A DNA stretch of 64,000 bases, taken from assembly GCF_013403975.1 (NCBI RefSeq), contig NZ_JABFDH010000005.1:248001-312000 (forward strand), read 5' to 3'. Shown here in pieces: positions 45,663 through 54,557 of the stretch (positions are counted from its first letter, which is position 1; each line of letters opens with the position of its first letter). The translations under genes and the position numbers were made by a program. The notes under the pieces were generated by a model. That model was not told where the DNA came from, did not search any database, and saw nothing but the letters and a program-made list of their open reading frames with translations. Source of the stretch: Winogradskyella ursingii (GTDB lineage Bacteria; Bacteroidota; Bacteroidia; Flavobacteriales; Flavobacteriaceae).

Positions 45663-46110
45663 TAGAAACTGATGTACCATTTTCAACAAAATTTTTAAAA
45701 TTCGTCATGTAGGTTTTAGTCTGCTTTTTAAATGCCCTTGGCATTAAAAATAGCATAGCATTCATGACAAAAGTGGTTGGCTCAAATTCATTTTTCGAAG
45801 TCCATTTAGTATGCCCGTTTGATGTGCTTTCAAAATAGTTTTGTTGTATGTTGCGCATGCCTTTAGTTGTATAAGTGGCATGCAATTCGTGAGGCAAATC
45901 GATTTTTGTAATCGTTTCGATAAGGTCCATTTTTCGGTTTTTAAAATCATACATCAATTTCATTTTAGCACCGAATTTCCCAGGTGTTCCAGAAATGTGC
46001 TCGGTTCCAACAAGCCCTTCTTGCCAATGTTTCATGTTGTCAACAGAATTTAATTTTTTTATAACCTCTGGCAATGGTTTTTCGATTATGATTTCTGAAA
46101 TGTATTTCAT
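45655..46110 (-). CDS. SRPBCC family (START-like) protein
   Basis: The 151-residue protein has the helix-grip fold pattern for binding hydrophobic ligands: MKYISEIIIEKPLPEVIKKL, MKHWQEGLVGTEHISG, GAKMKLMYDFKNRKMDLIETI and a C-terminal helix FKKQTKTYMTNFKNFV. The family includes polyketide cyclases, lipid carriers and unknown regulators. No signal peptide, so cytoplasmic. It is co-transcribed with the small gene at 45429 and lies beside crtY on the opposite strand. Confidence 0.83.
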   Translation of the reverse strand: MKYISEIIIEKPLPEVIKKLNSVDNMKHWQEGLVGTEHISGTPGKFGAKMKLMYDFKNRKMDLIETITKIDLPHELHATYTTKGMRNIQQNYFESTSNGHTKWTSKNEFEPTTFVMNAMLFLMPRAFKKQTKTYMTNFKNFVENGTSVSNA

Positions 46111-46141
46111 CGATTCAAATATTGGCTCGAAATTTAACGAA

Positions 46142-46175
46142 AATAAAGCGTCTAAAAAAAGTTAAACGCTTTATT
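46142..46175 (-). terminator. Intrinsic terminator of the T9SS cargo gene
   Basis: A perfect 10-base-pair stem (AATAAAGCGT / ACGCTTTATT) with a 14-base loop lies 17 bases after the stop of the 46193-46927 gene, with T-rich sequence downstream on the minus strand. Confidence 0.7.
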
Positions 46176-46192
46176 ATACTGCCTTCATTTTG

Positions 46193-46927
46193 CTAATCTA
46201 AAATGACTTTTACAGTTTTGGATTGGTTTTTGTTTTTTAACTTAACAATATATATGCCAGTAGATTGTGACGATAGGTCTAAATCGATCGATTCAAAATC
46301 GTTAAAATCTTTATGCATTACGGTTTGGCCCCAAATATTATAAATGGATATTTCTAATGGGGTGACCGCACCGAAGAGTTGTAACCTTTTATCCTTAACT
46401 ATTGTTTTAATGGTATCAAGTTCAGAAGAGTTAACAGATAATGATGAGTCCTTAACAGCATCTACTAAGTCGATAGTTAAGTCAATAGTTTGGTTGTTTC
46501 CTCCTCCTCCAAACTCATTCTGAAAGAGCAGATTGAAACCTAGAACCTCGGTCCCATCAGGTACATTAGAGTAATGTGCAGCTAAGTTAATAGTTATGCT
46601 ATAGGTGTTTGGACCAGTAGCAGCGTCGCCATCGGTCAATGATAAAACAGGTTGGGAGCTAAGATCATTAAAACCTGGTGAACCTTGAAAGGTGCCAGCA
46701 GATGTGGTTAAGCCACCGTACATGTAGATGATTGTCCTATTTTCAGTATAAAAATTATTAATAATGTCTACATCCTCAAATACAATGGTTATTTCTTCGT
46801 TTACAGTAGAGGTAGCGGTTATATTCATGGTAGTACCATCATAATTACCAAAAGTTATAACTTCTTGAGCGGCAAGACTCAAAAAACCAACGCAGAAAAT
46901 AGATGTAATAATGTAATTTTTTATCAT
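46193..46927 (-). CDS. Secreted protein with type IX sorting domain
   Basis: The 244-residue protein has a signal peptide (MIKNYIITSIFCVGFLSLAAQ), a Gly/Thr-rich beta domain (VITFGNYDGTTMNITATST, then VLGFNLLFQNEFGGGGNNQ) and a C-terminal type A sorting domain of about 70 residues: KRLQLFGAVTPLEISIYN, IWGQTVMHKDF and TGIYIVKLKNKNQSKTVKVILD split across the end. It crosses the outer membrane by T9SS, and the tail is removed on attachment or release. The mature domain's function is unknown. Confidence 0.88.
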   Translation of the reverse strand: MIKNYIITSIFCVGFLSLAAQEVITFGNYDGTTMNITATSTVNEEITIVFEDVDIINNFYTENRTIIYMYGGLTTSAGTFQGSPGFNDLSSQPVLSLTDGDAATGPNTYSITINLAAHYSNVPDGTEVLGFNLLFQNEFGGGGNNQTIDLTIDLVDAVKDSSLSVNSSELDTIKTIVKDKRLQLFGAVTPLEISIYNIWGQTVMHKDFNDFESIDLDLSSQSTGIYIVKLKNKNQSKTVKVILD

Positions 46928-47103
46928 AATATTAATATTTAGTGTTTACTCAAATTTAAAAAGTAAAAAGTATTTTTTTAAGATTAAACTTTACTACAAC
47001 GATTTCGTGTTGATAAGTTGTTAGTATTTGTGTTAAAAAATAATGAAGTTAGCATAGGTTTTAAATAGATAACTGTAAAAGGGTCCGATGTTTTTTTTCC
47101 AAC

Positions 47104-47133
47104 TTGCCAAATACGCTATTTATATTATTTTTG
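47104..47133 (+). promoter_or_regulatory. Promoter of the PPIase operon
   Basis: TTG at 47104-47106, a 19-base spacer and TATTTTTG at 47126-47133 make a full Bacteroidota promoter, 28 bases before the start codon. Confidence 0.7.
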
Positions 47134-47161
47134 CTAAGCTTCAAAAAAAGAAAATTTAATC

Positions 47162-49105
47162 ATGAATCAAAAGTTTAGAATTGCCTTGTTTCTGTTATTG
47201 GCATTAAACATATCATTCTCTCAGGATAAGGTTGACGTGTTACTTACCGTAAATGATGAGCCCGTAAAAACGTCTGAATTTTTAAGGGTTTACAACAAAA
47301 ATCTAGATTTGGTTAAAGATGAAAGTCAGAAAGATATCGATGGCTACCTTAAATTGTTTATTGAATATCAACTCAAACTACAAGAAGCAAAACGATTAAA
47401 GTTGAATGAGGAGGAGAAATACCAACGTGAGTTTTCTAATTATAAGAAACAGCTAACAAAGAATTACCTGTCAGAAAATAAAGTGACAGATGCACTTGTA
47501 GAGGAAGCTTACGAGCGGAGTAAACAAGACATAAATGCTTCTCATATTCTGGTACGCTTGGATGAATCTGCGACCGATACCCTTAATGCATACAATCAAG
47601 TTTTGGAGCTTAGGGAAAGAGTGTTAAACGAAGGATTTGACGCGGTCAAGGCTCAAGAGCATAACGGAACTACCATATTTCTTGAGGACTTGGGTTATTT
47701 TTCGGCCTTTAAAATGGTTTATGATTTTGAGAATGCGGCTTATAATACACCAGTTGGCGAAATTTCTATGCCATTTAGAACACAATTTGGATACCACGTT
47801 GTTAATGTAAAAGATAAACGATCTTCAAGAGGAACCATTACCGCAGCACATATTATGGTTGCGTTACAACAAAAAGATTCAACATTAAATCCTGAGCAAC
47901 GCATTAATGAAATTTATAAAAAAATAGAGCAAGGTGAAAGTTTTGAAGCCTTAGCCAAACAATTTTCTGATGATAAGAGTTCAGCCAGAAACGGCGGAAA
48001 ATTGTCACCCTTTAAGAGCGGACAATTAAGCTCGACTATTTTTGAAGATGTAGCCTTTGGTTTAGATGCGGATGGAGACATAAGCAAACCATTTAAGTCC
48101 AATTTCGGTTGGCATATTGTTAAAAGAATCGAGCTTGAGCCGATTGCTTCATTTGATGAATTAAAACCTCAATTTGAATCTAGAGTGCAACGTGATTCTC
48201 GATCTAAGCTTATAAATAAAGCAATGATAGAGGAATTGAAAACTCGCTATGAAATCTCTTATGATCCAAATGCAAAGGCATATTTTGATTCTATTCTCAA
48301 TAACAATTTCTTTAAAGGATCATGGGAACTACCAAAGGATTTTGATGAGAGTAAATTTGTCTTTGCCATTAATACTCAACCTTTAACGTATAAAGAATTT
48401 GGTAACCATCTTTTGGCCGCTCAACGCCTTTACTTAGGAAAAAACACGCCGCTTTCTGACGTGTTGGAAAAAGAATACAATTCCTTTTTTGAGAAATCTT
48501 TATTAAATTATAGGGAGAATAACCTAGAACTTGAAAGCGAAGAATTTGCTGGTATTATTCAAGAATATAGAGATGGTTTATTACTTTTTGACTTAATGGA
48601 AAAGGAAGTTTGGAACAAGGCAGCAAAAGATAGTGTAGGTTTACAGAATTATTACCAAGCAAACAAAGGAAATTACAAATGGAAAGAAAGAGTGGATGTT
48701 TTAATTGCGTCTTCAGCTGATAAACTGATTGCCAACGATGTTCTCAGTATGATGAATAAGGGTGTATCGAGAGAGGAAATAAATAAAACATTAAATTCAG
48801 GAACAAAACAAAATATATTATTTACTGCAGGAATTTATAGTGCAGACGATCCCAAATTTCCTAGCAATTTTGTTGTTCATAAAGGACCAAAATTATATGA
48901 ATATAATGAAGCCTTTCACGTTATTAACGTTAAAGAAATTGTTCCCGAAAAAATTAAATCCTTGGAAGAAGCCAAAGGAAACGTGATTAATGATTATCAG
49001 CAAGAACTTGAGGCCGCTTGGCTTGCTCAACTATATGATCGTTTTGATGTAAAAGTGAACAAAAAGGAACTTAAAAGGATAAAAAAACAAATTAAAAATC
49101 AATAG
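47162..49105 (+). CDS. Periplasmic peptidyl-prolyl isomerase with two parvulin domains
   Basis: The 647-residue protein has a signal peptide (ending SFSQ), an N-terminal SurA-like helical part, then two parvulin (rotamase) repeats: INASHILVRLDES (about 121-220) and ITAAHIMVALQQKD (about 227-330) with GYFSAFKMVYDFENAAY and LSPFKSGQLSSTIFEDVAF. A long C-terminal part (about 340-647) is helical with no known domain. It would help fold exported proteins or outer-membrane barrels. The stop (TAG, 49105) is immediately followed by the TTG start of the next gene. Confidence 0.92.
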   Translation: MNQKFRIALFLLLALNISFSQDKVDVLLTVNDEPVKTSEFLRVYNKNLDLVKDESQKDIDGYLKLFIEYQLKLQEAKRLKLNEEEKYQREFSNYKKQLTKNYLSENKVTDALVEEAYERSKQDINASHILVRLDESATDTLNAYNQVLELRERVLNEGFDAVKAQEHNGTTIFLEDLGYFSAFKMVYDFENAAYNTPVGEISMPFRTQFGYHVVNVKDKRSSRGTITAAHIMVALQQKDSTLNPEQRINEIYKKIEQGESFEALAKQFSDDKSSARNGGKLSPFKSGQLSSTIFEDVAFGLDADGDISKPFKSNFGWHIVKRIELEPIASFDELKPQFESRVQRDSRSKLINKAMIEELKTRYEISYDPNAKAYFDSILNNNFFKGSWELPKDFDESKFVFAINTQPLTYKEFGNHLLAAQRLYLGKNTPLSDVLEKEYNSFFEKSLLNYRENNLELESEEFAGIIQEYRDGLLLFDLMEKEVWNKAAKDSVGLQNYYQANKGNYKWKERVDVLIASSADKLIANDVLSMMNKGVSREEINKTLNSGTKQNILFTAGIYSADDPKFPSNFVVHKGPKLYEYNEAFHVINVKEIVPEKIKSLEEAKGNVINDYQQELEAAWLAQLYDRFDVKVNKKELKRIKKQIKNQ

Positions 49106-49957
49106 TTGAAATATTCCCTCTACATCATTTTTTTATTGTTGGCAGTAACAAGTTGTGATCTGTTTAGGCCAGCCGATGACCGTAGACCCATAGCAAGGGT
49201 TAACGACATATATTTATATGAAGAAGATATTGAAAGTATTGTACCTGAGAATGCTACCGAACAAGATAGTGCGCTACTAGTAAATGCATATATTAATCGA
49301 TGGGCAAAACAGTTGTTGTTAATGGAAGGAGCAAAAGTTAATCTATCTGAAGAACAACAAAAGGAATTTTCACGCTTGGTATCACAATATAAAACAGATC
49401 TATATTCTAGAGCATATATGGATGGATTGGTGAACAAAAACATTGACACATTGGTTGCAGAAAGTGAAGCACAAATATTTTACGAAGCTAATAAAGAATC
49501 ATTTAAGTTAAATGATAATTTATTGCAATTCAGATACATTAGTTTGCCGCAGAACACCATTCGATTAGATACTATTGAAAAACGGTTTAAAAGATTCGAG
49601 CAAAAAGATCAACGCTATCTGGATTCTATTTCGGTTCAATTTAGATCTTATTCACTCAACGATTCAGTATGGATAAAAACGAGTCAGGTTTTAGATAAAA
49701 TCCCCGTGCTGAATGCTGAAAACAAAGATCAACTGTTAAAAAAATCTAATTTCTTACGGCTCAAAGATTCATTAAACCTATATTTGGTGCAAGTTAAAGA
49801 TGTGCGTATGCAGAACGATTATGCACCGCTTGAATACGTTAAATCTTCTATTAAACAAATTGTTATTAACAAGAGAAAATTAGAGCTCATTAAGCAACTC
49901 GAAAATGATATTACAAAAGATGCTATTGAAAACAATCAGTTTCAAACCTACAATTAG
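49106..49957 (+). CDS. PPIase-associated lipoprotein
   Basis: The 283-residue protein starts at TTG 49106, directly after the previous stop. The signal peptide is MKYSLYIIFLLLAVTSC with lipid-bearing C17. The mature part has a SurA/PpiC-like N-terminal helical layout (RVNDIYLYEEDIESIVPENAT, AQQLLL-type helices) but I see no parvulin catalytic core. It probably acts as a lipid-anchored partner of the two flanking isomerases. The end of its gene overlaps the 49905 gene by 53 bases. Confidence 0.8.
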   Translation: MKYSLYIIFLLLAVTSCDLFRPADDRRPIARVNDIYLYEEDIESIVPENATEQDSALLVNAYINRWAKQLLLMEGAKVNLSEEQQKEFSRLVSQYKTDLYSRAYMDGLVNKNIDTLVAESEAQIFYEANKESFKLNDNLLQFRYISLPQNTIRLDTIEKRFKRFEQKDQRYLDSISVQFRSYSLNDSVWIKTSQVLDKIPVLNAENKDQLLKKSNFLRLKDSLNLYLVQVKDVRMQNDYAPLEYVKSSIKQIVINKRKLELIKQLENDITKDAIENNQFQTYN

Positions 49958-51374
49958 AATTGTTGTATTGTTAGTTGGTTTGGCCAGCTTCAATTTGGGC
50001 AATGCCCAAGAAATTATTGATGATTCCAAGCCAGAAATAAAGACCACAGAAAAAAAGGACAGCATAACATCTAAAACCCGGATTAAAGCAGACGGTGTTG
50101 CCGCTGTTGTTGGTGATTTTATTGTTTTAGAATCAGATTTAGATCGTGAAATTGCGCAATTGGAAGCACAAGGTGCAGACTTAGAAGGAATTACAAGATG
50201 TGAACTTTTTGGGAGTTTGCTAGAAGGTAAGTTGTACGCCCACCAAGCGATCCAAGATAGTGTAATTGTGAATGAATTATACATTCAGTCTCTCGTAGAC
50301 CAACAAATTGAAGGTATACTAGCACAAACCAAAGGTGATATGCAAGGTTTACTGGAGTTTTATAAAAAAGATTCTGAACAGGCACTTCGTGACGAAATGT
50401 ATGAAATCAATAAAAATGGTTACTTGGCACAAGAAATGCAGAAAAAAGTGACTGATGAAATTGAAGTAACACCAGAAGAGGTACGTCAGTTTTTTAATGA
50501 TATTCCTAAAGAGGAACGTCCAAGATTTGGTACCGAACTTAAAGTGGCACAAATTGTTGTTATACCTGAGGTGACTGAAGATGCTAAGAAGGCGGTTATC
50601 GAGAAATTAAAAGGTTTCAAAAAAGATGTTGAAGAAAACGGAGCAAGTTTTACCACAAAAGCTTTGTTTTATTCTGAAGATCTAGGTTCTAAAAACAACG
50701 GTGGCTTATTGCCAACCATGAACAGAAAACGACCAAGAATGGTAAAAGAATTTAGGGACGTAGCATTTAACTTACAAGAAGGGCAGATTTCAGAACCATT
50801 TCAAACAGATTTTGGTTACCATATCATCTATCTCGAAAAAATTAGGGGACAGGAATATTTTGTGAGACACATACTTTTAAGACCTGAAATCACTCAGGAA
50901 TCTATTGCTGAAGCAAAAGAAGAAATTGACAAAGTCCGCGAAGAAATTGTTGATGGAACTCTAACTTTTGCTGAGGCCGCATTTGAATTCAGTGATGAAA
51001 AAGAAACCAAATATGAAGGTGGACAATTGACCAACCCTAAAACACAAGATTTCAATTTTGAACTGACCAAAATGGAACCAGAGCTTTATGCCCAAATTCA
51101 AGATTTAAAGGATGGAGAAGTTAGCCCTGTGCTTCAAGATGAAGATCGTGTGAACAGAATTAAATTCAAGATTTTAACCGTTACCGACAGGATAGATGAT
51201 CATGAAGCAGATTTTGCCCGTGATTATTTAAAAATTAAAGAATTGGCACTTCAGGATAAACAAATCGAAGCCATTGCAAAATGGCAAAAAGAAACCATTG
51301 CAGAAACGTATATCAAAATTAATGGTGAGTACAGAAATTGTGAGTTTCAAAGTAATTGGTTAAAAACACAATAA
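49905..51374 (+). CDS. surA: SurA-like peptidyl-prolyl isomerase
   Basis: The 489-residue protein is exported (signal ending LGNAQ, about residue 35; ATG 49920 is an alternative start). Layout follows SurA: N-terminal helical chaperone module (IKADGVAAVVGDFIVLESDLDRE), first parvulin domain (LKVAQIVVIPEV..., about 205-310) and second parvulin domain (YFVRHILLRPEIT, about 320-425). It should assist outer-membrane protein assembly. The gene overlaps the lipoprotein gene upstream by 53 bases, and moxR starts 3 bases after its stop, so these four genes are one operon. Confidence 0.87.
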   Translation: MILQKMLLKTISFKPTIRIVVLLVGLASFNLGNAQEIIDDSKPEIKTTEKKDSITSKTRIKADGVAAVVGDFIVLESDLDREIAQLEAQGADLEGITRCELFGSLLEGKLYAHQAIQDSVIVNELYIQSLVDQQIEGILAQTKGDMQGLLEFYKKDSEQALRDEMYEINKNGYLAQEMQKKVTDEIEVTPEEVRQFFNDIPKEERPRFGTELKVAQIVVIPEVTEDAKKAVIEKLKGFKKDVEENGASFTTKALFYSEDLGSKNNGGLLPTMNRKRPRMVKEFRDVAFNLQEGQISEPFQTDFGYHIIYLEKIRGQEYFVRHILLRPEITQESIAEAKEEIDKVREEIVDGTLTFAEAAFEFSDEKETKYEGGQLTNPKTQDFNFELTKMEPELYAQIQDLKDGEVSPVLQDEDRVNRIKFKILTVTDRIDDHEADFARDYLKIKELALQDKQIEAIAKWQKETIAETYIKINGEYRNCEFQSNWLKTQ

Positions 51375-51377
51375 TTT

Positions 51378-52331
51378 ATGTCCGACGTTGCTGCGATTGA
51401 GAATTTTGTCAAGAAATATGCTACGCTTAAAAAAGAAATAGCAAAAGTAATCATTGGTCAGGACGATGTTGTCAATCAAATTTTAATCTCTATTTTTTCG
51501 GGAGGACATTCATTGTTAATTGGTGTTCCGGGACTAGCAAAAACCTTAATGGTTAATACCATCGCACAGGCTTTGGGTCTGGATTTTAAACGTATTCAGT
51601 TTACACCAGATTTAATGCCAAGTGATATTTTGGGTAGTGAAATTTTGGATGAAAACCGTCAATTTAAATTTATAAAAGGTCCAATTTTCTCTAACATTAT
51701 TCTCGCAGACGAAATCAACAGAACACCACCAAAAACGCAAGCAGCTTTGTTAGAAGCAATGCAAGAGCGTTCAGTAACGGTTGCAGGACATCAATACAAA
51801 CTCAATTTACCTTATTTTGTTTTGGCAACCCAAAACCCAATAGAACAAGAAGGGACTTACCCGTTGCCTGAAGCTCAATTGGATCGTTTTATGTTTGCCA
51901 TAAATTTAGAATATCCATCATTTAAGGAAGAGGTTGAAGTAGTTAAAACCACTACAACAGACATACAACAAACTGTAAACTCATTATTCACGGCACAAGA
52001 GATTATTGATTTTCAAAATGTGATACGTCGAATTCCAGTAGCTGATAATGTAATTGAATACGCAGTTTCACTTGTAGGTAAAACACGGCCCAATGCATCT
52101 ACTGCAGCAAATTTGGTAAAAGAATTTGTAGATTGGGGAGCAGGACCAAGAGCTTCTCAAAATTTGATTTTAGCAGCAAAAACACATGCTGCAACTACTG
52201 GAAAATTCTCGCCAGATATCGAAAATATACAAGCTGTAGCAAAAGGAATTCTTAGACACCGAATTATTAAAAACTACAAAGCGGAAGCGGAAGGTGTTAC
52301 AGACGAAAAGATAATTGAGAGTTTGTATTAA
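51378..52331 (+). CDS. MoxR-family AAA+ ATPase
   Basis: The 317-residue ATPase has the MoxR-type Walker A GVPGLAKT (residues 49-56), Walker B with DE at 111-112 (ILADEINRTPPKTQAALLEAMQE split here), sensor 1 in ATQNPIEQEG and the arginine-finger/sensor 2 region at GPRASQNLI. MoxR ATPases usually act as chaperones with a von Willebrand A partner; no VWA or DUF58 gene follows here, which is unusual. It lies 3 bases after surA and 5 bases before the GldL-like gene. Confidence 0.93.
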   Translation: MSDVAAIENFVKKYATLKKEIAKVIIGQDDVVNQILISIFSGGHSLLIGVPGLAKTLMVNTIAQALGLDFKRIQFTPDLMPSDILGSEILDENRQFKFIKGPIFSNIILADEINRTPPKTQAALLEAMQERSVTVAGHQYKLNLPYFVLATQNPIEQEGTYPLPEAQLDRFMFAINLEYPSFKEEVEVVKTTTTDIQQTVNSLFTAQEIIDFQNVIRRIPVADNVIEYAVSLVGKTRPNASTAANLVKEFVDWGAGPRASQNLILAAKTHAATTGKFSPDIENIQAVAKGILRHRIIKNYKAEAEGVTDEKIIESLY

Positions 52332-52336
52332 TAATT

Positions 52337-52537
52337 ATGAAAGCAAAGCTAAAAAGATTAATTCCGGCACTAATATTATTCATACTTGGATACGGAATAA
52401 CAATCGCTGGTGCACTTTTTAAAATTCAACATTGGCCTTATGGTGAAGACCTGCTCTTAATTGGAAGTATATTTGAAATTATTGCCATAATAATTGCTGT
52501 AATCGTTCTATTTAAAATTTACACTTCTAAGGATTAA
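52337..52537 (+). CDS. Two-TM GldL-like mini-protein
   Basis: The 66-residue protein has two membrane segments (about 9-27 and 40-60). The link carries GALFKIQHWP (residues 25-34), which is the same turn found between the two membrane helices of the gliding and T9SS motor protein GldL. It lacks the long cytoplasmic part of GldL, so it is not GldL itself. It follows moxR by 5 bases and overlaps by 4 bases the end of the convergent membrane protein gene. Confidence 0.7.
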   Translation: MKAKLKRLIPALILFILGYGITIAGALFKIQHWPYGEDLLLIGSIFEIIAIIIAVIVLFKIYTSKD

Positions 52538-54225
52538 TTCCCATCACTTTTTACGGATTTAAAGCCTTCTTTTAGGCTTTCGCCTCTTAGTTCTGGACAA
52601 TAACCAAAATATGTTTCAAAGTAATCTATTTGTTGTTGATTGACACAAGGCAGCGGTCCGTTTCCGGTGCTATAAAAAAACGTGTCATTATCAGGAGAGT
52701 TATATTCAAATCCATTGCAGTTCGCTGTATGAAATACCGTATTCGTTTTGGAGTTACCTTCAGGGTACAACAAATTTTGAAATTTAAAGTTACTCAATTC
52801 CATTGCAAATCGGTTGTTAGTGTATGATTCTGCCTTGGATTGAAAAAATAAAAAATAACCTGATGCTAACATCGATGTAATAACAAAACCAAATCCAATT
52901 TTTCTTGAAGTAACAATAGATGAAAAAATGAAAGTAGAAAAGAATATGACAAACACAAAATAGAATCTATATTGAGGAGAGTTGAACCAAACAATCATCA
53001 ATTGAAAAATGCCCAAAACATAAATAATCCACAACGCATTCTTTTCTTTTCTTTTATAAATAAAGAACGGAAACAGTAATAATAAAAGAACAAAAAGTTT
53101 ATTAAAAAAACCGTGAAGTTTGGGTAGTGTAAGCCAATATTGAATTTTATCAATTAGTGATAGGTGCGAAATGTCAGTATTATAAAAGCCGGCTAATCGT
53201 GTGCCACTTTGATAAAAACTTAAGATTTCTTCCGGTAGTTTCCAATCTACAGATGTGATATATAATGCTCCATTTGGAAAAAATAAATAACCGGAAATGA
53301 CGTAGTTTTTATAAAGATAAATACCCAAAACCATTACACACAATATAGTATATCTTAAAAAATGGAATTTTAAAATTTTGAAATGTTTAATAAATAGTAT
53401 CATTACCAATAGAACTAATACTAAAACAGTCACTTTTATTAAACAAAGAAAAAGTACTAAGCTCAATAGAATAAAAAAATCATTGTGACTTATGGAATGA
53501 TAGTGTTTAATAAACAACAAAAAAATATAAGGCGTTAAAAGAAAGATTATGAGATCTGGTGAAGGTGCGTTTACAAACTGAAATAAGAAAACGGAGAACA
53601 ATAAAATCAAGCCAAAATAATAACTTAGATTATCTGTATTTTGTTTTGATTGATTCAATTTTACAATAGACAAAAATCCAAGGACCATAAATATAAACCC
53701 ATTTAGATCATTGAAATTATCGCCAAAAAATGAAAAATTTAATCCTGCTTGGAGCGTATGGAACGCAGAATTTTGGCCAAAAAACACGTGTAGGTTGGCC
53801 AATCCTTTGACATAGCCATATTCGTTGATCCATTTTATAGTCTGGATATAATAAGATTCATTATCTATTAAATAGGGCCTTGTGCTACTCTGGGCCAAAA
53901 GTAACAAGACCAACGTGGCAAAAAGCCATTTGTACTTTACCTTTAGATCTTTATATGTCTTATCTAGACTGAAAATTATAATTCTTAAATCAGTCTTAAA
54001 CTTAAAAGCCAATAGAATATTAGTAATCAATATTATAACATAAAACTCTAAATTAAGTCTATAAAAGAATGCAACCACACAGCATAGTATCGTATAAGAA
54101 AACAGACCCAATAAAATTATGATAATATTGCTCTGTGCTTTGACGCCAAAAAGTTTTGAGAATAAAAGCCCAAAATTTAGACTCGTAAAAAAAACATAAA
54201 TCAAGCTTAAAAGAATCAGCAACAT
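52534..54225 (-). CDS. Large polytopic membrane protein, LIC_10190-like
   Basis: The 563-residue protein has about twelve membrane segments and a loop with RPYLIDNESYYIQTIKWINEYG near residues 107-128, which fits the glycosyltransferase-like LIC_10190 family of membrane proteins (DNESY is like the acidic pair in the first loop of GT-C enzymes). A soluble C-terminal part (about 480-563) carries three or four Cys (TANCNGFEY, LPCVN, GYCPEL). It may transfer a lipid-linked sugar outside the membrane; inference only. Confidence 0.75.
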   Translation of the reverse strand: MLLILLSLIYVFFTSLNFGLLFSKLFGVKAQSNIIIILLGLFSYTILCCVVAFFYRLNLEFYVIILITNILLAFKFKTDLRIIIFSLDKTYKDLKVKYKWLFATLVLLLLAQSSTRPYLIDNESYYIQTIKWINEYGYVKGLANLHVFFGQNSAFHTLQAGLNFSFFGDNFNDLNGFIFMVLGFLSIVKLNQSKQNTDNLSYYFGLILLFSVFLFQFVNAPSPDLIIFLLTPYIFLLFIKHYHSISHNDFFILLSLVLFLCLIKVTVLVLVLLVMILFIKHFKILKFHFLRYTILCVMVLGIYLYKNYVISGYLFFPNGALYITSVDWKLPEEILSFYQSGTRLAGFYNTDISHLSLIDKIQYWLTLPKLHGFFNKLFVLLLLLFPFFIYKRKEKNALWIIYVLGIFQLMIVWFNSPQYRFYFVFVIFFSTFIFSSIVTSRKIGFGFVITSMLASGYFLFFQSKAESYTNNRFAMELSNFKFQNLLYPEGNSKTNTVFHTANCNGFEYNSPDNDTFFYSTGNGPLPCVNQQQIDYFETYFGYCPELRGESLKEGFKSVKSDGN

Positions 54226-54557
54226 AGAGGTAGTTTAATAAATCACGTTTCAAATAAGAGTAAAAAAACACTTCATCTTAAGGTTGTAAATTAATCATTC
54301 CTAATTTATATGAGTGTATTTTTTTTCTGGTATTTATATTATTTGAGACTTTCTAAAAAAAATCATATTATATTATTGAAAAAATAAGACATGCTTTATT
54401 CGCATATTATCAATAAAAATGTCTTTTCGGTAAATAAAATTTACTAAAAAGAGCAAAACGCCAAAGTATTAATTGATATTTTTAAAATCCTTAATAATTT
54501 CGTAGCTTCGCAACACTTTTACAACCATTAATTAACACCAAAAAACATACAAAATAT
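54226..54557. other. Long AT-rich divergent intergenic region
   Basis: The 332-base gap between the divergent membrane protein and acn genes is very AT-rich. It holds a likely acn -7 box, TAGCTTCG at 54503-54510 (consensus TAnnTTTG with one change), with no clear -33. A possible loop-closing repeat AAGACAT (54388) / ATGTCTT (about 54419) is too far apart to call a hairpin. No RNA gene or ORF is seen. Confidence 0.45.

Noticed and set aside
54388..54425. AAGACAT / ATGTCTT repeat upstream of acn as a hairpin or riboswitch
   Set aside because: The stem is 7 bp around a roughly 24-base loop in very AT-rich DNA; expected by chance.
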